Assembly: GCA_965112735.1 (NCBI GenBank)
Contig: OZ218951.1
Span: 3,472,001 to 3,536,000, forward strand
DNA length: 64,000 nt
Origin: Phaeosaccion multiseriatum
Taxonomy: Eukaryota; Ochrophyta, other classes
Direction of reading: 5' to 3'
In this document: one piece after another, positions 46,873 through 56,541 of the stretch
Layout: every line of letters starts with the position of its first letter
Position numbering within the stretch: the stretch's first letter is position 1
Program-made: the position numbers and the translations under genes
The notes under the pieces: generated by a model
The model's input: only the letters and a program-made list of their open reading frames with translations
Databases searched by the model: none
Told to the model about the DNA's origin: nothing

Positions 46873-47124
46873 ATGTCACAGGACGGTTCCTCCTCTCATC
46901 CTCCTCCTGCGAGGAGCGAGCCATGTGGGGTTGGTCCGGCGGTGACCCCTACCTCTCAGCTCCCCACGTTGCACGAGTTGTGTACAGACAAAGCCAACTC
47001 CGATGATTTTTTGTCCGACGAGTACGTGTTCTTCGAGCACGACGTATTGGGGGGCCAAGTGTCGCCCCAACGCGAGCTCGCAGAAGCCTCGCCATCCAGC
47101 CAGGTGGTCGGAGGTAGAAGGTGA
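46873..47124 (+). pseudogene. Left-arm copy of an 83-codon frame
   Basis: Starts MSQDGSSSHPPPARSEP and includes LPTLHELCTDKANSDDFL and EYVFFEHDVLGGQVSPQ; ends SPSSQVVGGRR. It is nearly identical to the right-arm copy apart from one Leu/His change and the last residues. No family recognised. It could be an exon of a lost or unmodelled gene; pseudogene status is inference. Confidence 0.35.
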
Positions 47125-47156
47125 TCACAACGTCACGTATTTTCGTAACGTTGTGA

Positions 47157-47408
47157 TCACCTTCTACCTCGCTCCGACCACCTTGATGGCGAGGCTTCTG
47201 CGTGCTCGCGTTGGGGCGACACTTGGCCCCCCAATACGTCGTGCTCGAAGAACACGTACTCGTCGGACAAAAAATCATCGGAGTTGGCTTTGTCTGTACA
47301 CAACTCGTGCAACGTGGGGAGCTGAGAGGTAGGGGTCACCGCCGGACCAACCCCACATGGCTCGCTCCTCGCAGGAGGAGGATGAGAGGAGGAACCGTCC
47401 TGTGACAT
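47157..47408 (-). pseudogene. Right-arm copy of the 83-codon frame
   Basis: Mirror copy with the same length and stop. The 4-bp indels relative to the left arm compensate, so the frame and stop are retained in both copies. The minus strand upstream stays open to 47540 and beyond. Following the strand alternation of the region, this arm may be the original and the left arm the copy (inference). Confidence 0.35.
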
Positions 47409-47689
47409 GTTGTTGAAGGGAGTCAGGCTCTCGTGGTGTTCCGTGCGCACCACCGATGAGGGACTGGACTGGCTGCGGCCGGCCGGGCGGAGCGAAAGGG
47501 GACACAGGAGGAGGAGGCAAGGGGAATTGAGGGGAAGCAAAGGGCGGAGTGGAGAAAACTTTTGGATAGAGGGGGCGAAGAGAAGGCCAGCTTACACGAT
47601 GAGGGGAGAGAGGGGAGAGAGGGGAGGGAGTCTCGTGCCGGGCCCGGCCGGGGGAAGATTTGACTCTCAAAATTCTCTCTCACCTCTCT

Positions 47690-47725
47690 TGGGTCGTTGT
47701 GTAACAAGCGTCGTTGTGTAACAGC
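47690..47725. repeat. Direct repeat GTCGTTGTGTAACA x2
   Basis: Two adjacent copies separated by AGC, just outside the palindrome. Confidence 0.85.
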
Positions 47726-47790
47726 TGCGGCTGCCATAGCACCCGTGGGTTACAGGTGAGGGCGGGTAGCGATGTGCTCCTCAGTCCACC

Positions 47791-47800
47791 TATATAAAAG
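47791..47800 (+). promoter_or_regulatory. TATA-box-like TATATAAAAG
   Basis: Strong TATA match about 410 bp upstream of the SF3A3 start. A GC-rich stretch follows (47815-47930) with potential stems, ending in a T-rich run (47945-47953). It could belong to SF3A3 or to a small RNA gene. Confidence 0.4.
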
Positions 47801-48206
47801 GGGGAATCAGCGCTGACCTAAAGCGCGACCCGACCTGGCTAGCCGCTCGCAGCCGGGGCTAAGACGAATGCGCGGCCCGGGGGCACTCGCTGCTGCCACT
47901 GCTGATGCTCTTCTGCCCGCCGTGCTGGCTTGCTCCCCCTCCTATTATTTTTTAAACCTCCCCGGGATTTGTGGAGGGCTCAATATGATTACGTAAGGTT
48001 TAGATACCACATTATTGCTCCTCCTGCCTCGCCCTCCTGCCTCGCCTCCCCCCTATTCACCTTCCTCTTGCTCTCCTCCACTCTCCCTTCTCCCACTTCT
48101 TGGCAACTCCAACCCTCTTCTCCCCTCCTCCTCCTCCCTGCCGAGGGCGCAGCCCGAAGCACCACCCTTACCACCCTTTCCTCTCCTGAGGAACCTCCGT
48201 AGGGCT

Positions 48207-50790
48207 ATGAGCTCCACTCTGCTGGAGCGGGCGCGGGCCTTTCACGAGGACGTCGAGACTTGCGAGGAGGCTATTATCGGACAACTGGAAGAGAAGCCCA
48301 GGACCAACAAGGGGAGAGTAATGCAGCAGCACTGCATGAGTAACTTGCTGGACCAGGTCACGCAACGAGGGGAAGAGCTGACCAAAATCTATACGGACGA
48401 GGACTTCAAGCAGGAGGTGTCGCAGATGCGGGGCAAGGACGCGTTCAAGTCGTTTTACGAGAAGGTGAAGGATACCTGGTCGTATCACACGCGGTACCCG
48501 AACATGCCCGTGGTGCACCAGCCGGACTGGGAGGAGGAGATGCAGCCCAAGGTCACCTTCAGCGGAGAGGAGCTGTACGGTGCGTTGGTCGGCCTTGTCC
48601 CTCTCCTTGCTGCTTGGACAACAACTTGGCCTCCACGATGCACAAGCCCTCCTCACGTCCTCCTCTTCTCCACCTGCTCTGCTCTGCTCTCTCCCTCCTC
48701 TCTCTTGTTTCTACAGGCAAGTTCTTTGACCTTCATGACATGTACCGACGCTTTGTCAACCTCCCGCAAGTGCGCAAGCAGGACAAAAACGGCATGCCCC
48801 ACTTGGACTATGGGGCTTATCTGGAGCGGTTAGGGAAGTTCTCAGACCTTCCGGAGAAGGAAAAGATGAACGGTTAGTCCCCCGAAAGACGATTGATTGC
48901 ATATTGTCCTTCTTCGTCTACTTGTGTGTGTCTCCCCACCCCCCCGTCTCTCCCTGCTCTCTTACTCGCTCAGCCCCCCTTTCTCCTCCTCCTCCTACTG
49001 CTCCTACCCTTGTGTCCCGACGCCCCTCCCTCCGTAGGTAAAGCGTTCTTCAGGTACCTCAAGGACCTCGAGAGCTATCTGCAGGACTTCTTGCTGAGAA
49101 CGCAGCCCCTCGTGGAGGTGGGCGAGCTGCTTAAGGACTCCACTGCAGACTTCGAGAAGGCTTGGGCAGCGGGCAAGGTAAGATATCAGTGGGTTGTTTG
49201 TTGACTTTGTTGCTTCTTTACATTGTCGGGTAGGGACGGAAAACATAGTAATAGTAGGGACCCCTTCGCCTTGCCCAGTGGGGCCGGGAGCAGCCCCCCT
49301 CCATGCCTGCGCTGACACTCTGCAGCAGCGGCAGATTCGATTAGACTGGTGTGTGCCTGGAGCCGCTTGAGGCATCTCTTTTAAGCCCTCGGAAAATGAG
49401 CTAAGCTCACCTGGTCAAAATAGGCTGTGCGAGTAATCGTTAACGCTATGCTGCTGCCGCTGCTGCTGCTGCTGCTGATCGCCACCGTCCTTTTTTCACG
49501 TCCCAATCCCCTTCCACTCCACCGTTCTGCCCTCTGCTCTGCTCCTGTTACAGGTGGCAGGGTGGGCGGGCCCAACCTCTGCGGCAGGGGCAGCAGGGGC
49601 GACAGGGGCAGCAGGGGCGGCAGCAGGAGCTGGCGGCTCACGGACAGTGGACTTGTCAAAGTACCATTCGGCCGAGGACCTGGAGGCACTGGGGATGAAT
49701 CGCTTGAAGGAAGGGCTCACAGCATTGGGCCTCAAGGCGGGGGGTACGCTACAGCAGAGGGCGGCACGACTGTTTTCTGTCAAGGGAAAAAGTGGGGCAG
49801 ACATTGACGAGAAGCTCAAGGCCAAGGTAAGGGGAGGGGAGGAGGAGGAGGAGGAGGAGGAGGGGGAGGAGGAGGAGGGTGTTTGCGGAGAGGAGGAGTT
49901 GAGCAGAGGCGAGCGTGGCTTCAAGGTTTGGGCTGAAGGGGGGAGAAGGAAGGCATGCACCAGCGTGTCTGGAGGACTGCAAGAAGCAAGGCCAGCGCAG
50001 AGGCCAGCGCAGAGGCCAGAGCATCAAGTCTGACCGACAGACCGACCTGCCAACCCCTTTGTTGTCTGTCTTGTCTCTTTCGCTTTTCCGCTAAATGTAT
50101 CAGGTGAGCAAAAAGCGGAAAAGGCCGGATGCTCAGACAAATGGGGCACACGACGCTAATGGACAGGCCAATGGCACCGCCAATGGCACCGCCGACGGGA
50201 CAGAAGATGGAACAGCAGCCGGAGCAGTAGCAGCACCAGCAGCAGCGGGGGAGGAAGGGGAGGAGGGGCAAATGGCAGCAGATGTCGACCCGCGCAAGGC
50301 CACTGCGGCAGCAGAGGCGAAGGTGTCGACGCTGCTCGAGGTGCTCACAGAAGTGCAGGACGCGTCTGTGCGGCAGGTGGAGAAGAAGCTCACGCGCACT
50401 GTCGAGGTGAGTGTCTCTGTGTCTGTATATCACCAACTGCTGTATCGTATCGCCAACTGCTGCTGATCGCTGCTCTGTGGGTGGGGCCTCGCATCACGGT
50501 GCCAGCCTGTCTGTCCCTGCCTGCCTACCTGCCTGCCTGCCTGCCTGCCTGTCTGTCTGTCTGTCCAGTCTCTCTCTACTTGTGTATGCGCACGCGCGCG
50601 TCTTCGAACCATTCAACTCCACCCCTTTTTCGGCAGATAACGTGCTGCTTTTCGAAATCCCTCCCTCTCGTCGTTGTTCTCCTGGTATCTCCTCCACTCT
50701 GCCCCGCACCCCTTCGCTGCCGCTCACGCACCCACGCTGGCCCTGTGCTGTGCCGATCTCTTGACTTGGTTGACCCCCGGCTCTGCCTGA

Positions 50791-50821
<31 letters not shown>

Positions 50822-51655
50822 GGCTTCTCTGCTGTGTCTGTCCGTTCTTCTGTCCACATACCCCATACCCCATACTGTGCCCTATACCCTATACCCCATA
50901 CACCTATACCCCATCTCTGTGCCGTTCGTCCTTCCGTCCGACTCTCAGGAGCGCAACCAGGAGATGCAGGAGGAGGAAGAGGGTGGAGGGGTGCAGGAGG
51001 CGCAGGAGGAGGACGAGGAGGACTCGGAGGACGAGGGACCCATCTACAACCCGCTCAATCTGCCGCTGGGCTGGGACGGCAAGCCCATCCCGTACTGGCT
51101 CTACAAGTTGCATGGGTTGGGTGTCAAGTATGAGTGCGAGATTTGTGGAGACGCAACGTACTGGGGGAGGCGAGCCTTTGACAGGTGAGCGAAGGAGGGT
51201 ATGGAGGGGGGTAGGAGGGAGTGAGGGACGGAGTTAAGTGAGGAAGTGAATGGGTGAGTGAATGAGGGGGTGAGCGGGTGAGTGAGTGAGGGAATGATGG
51301 AGGGAGGGAGTGAGTGATGGAGGGAGGGAGGGAGGGAGGGAGGGAGGGAGTAAGTAGTGGTGGGATGAGTCAGGGATGTAAGGGAAAGTGAGTGAGGGTG
51401 TGAAGGCATGAGTGAGTGAGTGAGTGAGTGAGAGAGTGGTAAAATTGTGAAGAGCTCGTGTCGGGCGTCCGTATTAAAGTGTGGATGGGAGAGGGGGATG
51501 GATTGATTGTATTGCACCGCAACAAACGCTTCGAGAGAGATTTTGTGGTAGGGTGGAGCAGCAGCAGTGACCATTTTGGAAAGTCCGCTCACTCATTGAC
51601 CTCTCGTGAATGTGCTCTGCTCTCCCCTTGCTGGCTTGTGCGTGCGTGTGCATTA

Positions 51656-51695
<40 letters not shown>

Positions 51696-51949
51696 ACCAC
51701 CACCACGACAAAAGACATTTCCAAGAGTGGCGGCACGCGGACGGCATGCGCAAACTGGGCATCCCCAACACGAAGCACTTTCACGACATTACGAAGATTG
51801 CCGACGCGCAAGACCTCTACCGCCGCATCAAGGGGCAGGTGGACAGAGAGGCGTGGAATGCCGCAGAGGAGGAGGAGTATGAGGATACGGAGGGGAACGT
51901 GGTCAAGAGGAGGACGTACGAGGACCTGGCCAGGCAGGGGTTGCTGTGA
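48207..51949 (+). CDS. SF3A3: Splicing factor 3A subunit 3 (SF3a60/Prp9)
   Basis: Seven exons (48207-48579, 48717-48872, 49038-49177, 49554-49826, 50104-50406, 50949-51184, 51715-51949) join to 571 residues. The protein is part of the U2 snRNP SF3a complex that stabilises U2 on the branch site. Evidence: the N-terminal [13 protein letters not shown], the conserved [15 protein letters not shown], the SAP-like [19 protein letters not shown] and the terminal [21 protein letters not shown]. The C2H2 U1-type zinc finger reads [20 protein letters not shown], continuing [18 protein letters not shown]. Exons 4-5 contain an Ala/Gly-rich and NGTANGT-rich linker not typical of the family. In intron 5 two tandem copies of the TATCACCAA-type element occur at 50426-50463. 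Confidence 0.95.
50426..50463 (-). repeat. Two tandem copies of the TTGGTGATA element (intron)
   Basis: TATATCACCAACTGCTG followed immediately by GTATCGCCAACTGCTGCTG, 20 bp after the donor of SF3A3 exon 5. Confidence 0.85.
51657..51693. repeat. (AC)n microsatellite
   Basis: Ends about 20 bp before the acceptor of the last SF3A3 exon. Confidence 0.95.
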
Positions 51950-52344
51950 TTGGATGTCCCTGTCAAGCAGACATGTCCAGCAAGGCAGGGCTTGCTGTGA
52001 GAGAGTGAGTGAGTGAGTGAGACAAGGGGCGATATCGTACCACCCAATACCTCACCATGCATACGATCGTAGTAACATAACACTGTATAGGTGTACGGGT
52101 AGGGTAGTGTAGGCAAGAGACAGCTACACGTAGCTTCAGCGTAAAAGCTTCAATTCATTTGACCAGGTCAACCCCCCCAACTCCCCCTGCCTTGCCGCCT
52201 ACCAATAGTGCGATGCGACCCTGTACCGTACGGTCAACCATGGCCACTCCCCTGCGGCCGAGGGAAATCTCTCTGACCACCGCTCTTCGAGCCGAGGCGC
52301 TCCCCCGACGTGTCTATGTACACACTCTTACATTTCTTACAAGT
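51950..52344. other. Convergent intergenic region
   Basis: 395 bp between the SF3A3 and RAB3GAP2-like stops; no gene seen. Confidence 0.5.
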
Positions 52345-54667
52345 TCAGCCGCGCAGCTGCTGCTGCTCCTCCTCCTCCTCCTTCTGCTGCTGCAGCTGCT
52401 GTTCTTCCTCCTCCTCCTCCTGCTCCTCCTCCTCCTCCTGCTGCTGCTGCTCCTCCTGTATCACCAACTGCTGCTGCTGCTGCTGCTGCTGCTCGGCGTC
52501 CTGCACGTGTTGAAGGATGGTGTGCACCATAGCCAGCAAGGTGCGCAGTCCCCGACCCGAAGGGGTGCCCTCCCGACCGGCTGGGGAGGAGCCGAGGAGC
52601 CCTCCCCCTCCCGCCACCACCCGCGAGGCAGAGAGCAACACGTTTTGAGTGGAGCGCAGGGAGGGCACCACAGGCTTCAAGGGAGGGCCTTGCGTAAACA
52701 ACAGCAATGAGGCGTGCTCCTCCTCCTCTGCCCCGGCACCTCTTACAGACCCCCCCCCCTTTCCCCTTCCCTTCTCCCTCCCCCCCTCCCCCTCCCGCTC
52801 CCGCTCCTCCTTGCCCAAGTTGACCATGGAGGGTTCCTCTTGACGCATGACTCTCTCGCACGCCGTGGCATCGAGGTGGGCCATGATGGCTCTTCCCGTG
52901 CTTGTCTGATTGGCCAGCAAGTCCCTCAACGCCTGTCCCAACCTCCAGCTCATGATACGCCCCACCTCCACCCCGAGCCGCTCTTTACTCCCCACGCCAG
53001 CATTGACCATGACCCCTTCCGCCTCGAGGTCGTGCCCCCTGAGTAGTAGTGCTCGGCAGTGCGCCAGGCGGATGTCAATGTCAAGTCCAATGTCAAGCGT
53101 CTCCCATGCCACCTTGCCCCTCTCCCCCTCCTCTTTGTCCTCCTCGTCCTGCTCCTGCTGCTGCCTACCCTCGTTGCGCATCAGTTCGAGCTGTTGAGCG
53201 AGCGAGTACACTGTCCGCGCTGGCTTGGTGCCCAGAAGGAGCAGGGCTTGGTACAGGAACTGCTTTCGTCGCGCTTGCAGGGAGGAGGGACTGCTACTTC
53301 TACTGCTTTTCTGAGAAGAGGCAGCAGCAGTTGGTGATACAGGCACACCCCGCAGCGAGTCATTGAGGAAGAGGTGCTGGCCTTGACCAGGAAAGAGGAG
53401 GAGCACGCTGCTGGGCCGAAGGGAGCACGCCACGCACACACGCAGCGCCTCGATCACGGTGCTGTGCTCCTCCACCGCGGCAAGGGACGGGGCTTTGGCC
53501 TGCATGAGGTTAACAGACGAGGATGGAAGCTTCAATTTCAGTCAATTGATTGATTGACCCGAGGCATCGAATCATCGATAACACGCGCTCTCAGAGGAAG
53601 GGAAAGCGCGCTGAGAGGAGAGACGTTCGTGTCGCGTGCATACCTCCGACTCAGACAGACCTTTACGCCTACGCCTACACCTGCACACTCCCTTCGCCCT
53701 CCCCCACAAGCCCACAAGACACATACACATAACCACTCCCCAAGGAGGAAGCACGAAGGAGGGAGCCTCCTCTTCTCCTCTCCTTCCCTCCCCTCTCTTC
53801 CACTCTCCGCGTCACCCAAACCCACCCGCCCACCCCTCCACCCCCCCCCCCACCACGTCCACCCACCCATCCACCCATCCATCCACCCACCCACCTGACT
53901 GTCGAGCAAGCTCTGTGATATCCAGCTGTCTTGGATCGCAGGCCAGATGGGGGTTTCGGAAGCCGCCGGTCGCAGATTCAAAATCTGGGACAGGGAGAAG
54001 AAGTGCTGCATCGGAAACCCTCCCGCGTCACCCTCAAATGACGACGACGACGAGAGAGGAGAGGGGGAGCTGGTATTGGTATGGGCGGCGGCGGCGGAGG
54101 AGGAGGAGGAGGGAGGAGGGGGAGGAGGAGGCACGGCCATTGCAGCAGCCAGCTTCTGGATGTGCATGAGGAACTGAAAGGCGACCGTCAGCATCGCTTC
54201 ATGAACGGCGTTGGCCTCCTCCGCGGTGCCCCCGCCCCCACCCTGGTCCCACTGGTCCTCGCCCTGGCTCTTGCCCTGCTGGACGGGGGAGTCACCAGCG
54301 GTGTGTCCGCCGTCAGCTGTGGCGTCGGCAGAGTCAGCAGAGTCCCACCACTTAATGAGGGGGACAGAGGGGGAGGAAGAAGGCGGGTTGGTGGTGGTAC
54401 GCAAGGAGGGACTGAGGGACTGAGCCTGGTAGAGAGTGATGAAAGAGAGAGAGAGAGAGAGAGAGCCCAAGAGCAGGGTATACTGCATGGCACTGCACTC
54501 ACGTGGTTGCGCAGAATGCCCGAGATGTAGGTCCTCAGGCCGCCATCCTCCCACAGGCGATAAGCGAGGCACGCCGCCAGCAGATCGCTCTCCGCAGCCA
54601 CGCAGGACAGGTGCTCCACAGCCAGCGAGAGGGGCTGCAGAGAGGCGGCCGTGTTGCCAAGGAGCAA

Positions 54668-54700
<33 letters not shown>

Positions 54701-55769
54701 TCCTCTGTGCGTGCCAGCCCCTGTCGTGTCGGCATCATCGACCGAAGACGGAGGAAGAGCAAGTCTCCGCCAGGAGCGCATGAGCCAGCGGGCGCGGTGG
54801 CAGGCGAGGAGAATGGGCTGCCCGTGGGAGAGAAAGTACCACAGCATGGTGCGTCTCGGTAAGGGCAACGCTGCTGCATCACCAACTGCTCCTGCTGCTG
54901 CGACTCCAGCCCCCGCCTGCCCATATGCCTGCTGCTGTTGCTGCTGCTGTATCACCAACTGCTGGTGCTGCGCCACTGCATCGCTCTGGAACTCCCTCCA
55001 CCTCCCGTCCATGGCACGATCCGCCAAGTTTCTCCCCCCGGCTCCTTCTCCGGCTCCGACTCCTCCAGCACGCAGGGGGAGGGAAGAAGCCCTTAAACTC
55101 AAACTCACCCTTCCACTCAGATCCAATGCCCTGGCGGCCTCCTCCATCTCCGCCTTCTCCAAACGCGCGCACGACGCGGTGGAGAGGTCCGGGTAGGACA
55201 CGAGTTGATCCTTAGCAATGAGTGAGAAGAGAGACGCCCGCCCCTCCTCCAGATGCCGTACCACTAAAGTGCTCACCGCTGGCGACGCTGCTGCCCCACC
55301 CCCGGTGGAAGAAGAAGCAGAAGTGATTTGTTTAGCGCCAGGGCTGTCCCCTTGTCCTCCTCCTCCTCCTCCTGCTGCCCCCCCCCCATCTGCTTTTCGC
55401 CTCGCAAGGCGGTGGTCCACAAAGAGACAGACCCGGAGTTTGCGCATCAAGCGGAGCCACAGGGACTGCTGCTCCGCCAACAGAACTTGCCCGTAGCTGC
55501 GCTGCTCCAAGTGGGCGCTGATCTGTACTACAGCCTCTCCCACGACCACTGCCAGCAGAAAGGCATTCTCCAGTCGTGCGCTGCGCACACACGCGTGGTG
55601 AATGGGGTGCAGCACCTCCGTGATCCGAGAGGCCGCCTTCTCACTCTGCTGTGCCACCTCCACACCAGCTCCACTCCTACCCCCACCTCCTCCTACCCGT
55701 GCCTTGCGAAGAGCTCCTCCTTCCTGGCCCACCGCCTCCTCTCCCCCCTCTCCCCGCCTCCGCCCCTCC

Positions 55770-55817
<48 letters not shown>

Positions 55818-56509
55818 CCTGTGTAGCAGCTGTCCACCACCGTCAGAATCACACCCCGCAGCCATCTCAGGGGGACGCAGGACCGAGTGTCACGGAGCCC
55901 CGTCAGTGCGCAGGCAAGCCCCAGCGGTAGAGACAGGAACCAGTCCGCGAATGGTCCGATGAGCTGCTCCTGAGCCCGGCCATGCAGCCCGCTCATGGTC
56001 AGCACGTTCTCCAGCGTGCGCATGGCAAAGGCGTCTCCAGCCAGCATGGGGGTGAGCAGCCAGGACGTCACGAGTGCCCAGGCCTCTGCCTCGCCCTTGC
56101 CTCCCCCCTCCGGCTTGGCGTCGAGTGTGGCGAGCTCTGCAGCTGCTGCCCCCCCCCCCCCAGAAGAAGAAATGCCGCGAGAGTGAGAGCCGGTAGACAC
56201 AGGCATAGACACTTGTAGAACCATCTTGGCCACAGCAGCAAAGTAGGCAAACGAGCGCGGTACCTGAAGCACCGGAGCAGCTTCAGCTACAGCTACGGAG
56301 GAGGAAGAGGAGACGACTTTGCTGTCCACCTTCACCTTCACCTTCTCCTTCCTCCGCCCCAAGGGACCAGCAGCAGGCGACTCGGGCGAGCGCACCAGAC
56401 TTGCCCAGCCACACGCCTCCTCCACGAAGTCCACAAGCTTCCAGCCCCTCATACCCGCACCCACGAAGGGTGCCTCTACTGCAGCATTATCACCATCATC
56501 ATCATCATC

Positions 56510-56541
<32 letters not shown>

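Larger units (their letters stand above)
46831..47450. repeat. Near-perfect inverted repeat (palindrome), about 303-bp arms, 14-bp spacer
   Basis: Bases 46831-47133 are the reverse complement of 47148-47450. By eye the arms differ by one substitution and a compensating pair of 4-bp indels near the inner end; the spacer is 47134-47147. Weaker similarity extends outward to about 46765 and 47518 with several small indels. Each arm carries an 83-codon frame starting MSQDGSSS and running towards the centre (+ 46873-47124; - 47408-47157). A transcript through both arms would fold into a very long hairpin. Confidence 0.95.

Noticed and set aside
46558-47124. 188-codon plus-strand frame as a whole gene
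   Set aside because: Only the part inside the palindrome arm is duplicated; the upstream part is low-complexity ([10 protein letters not shown]) and has no support.
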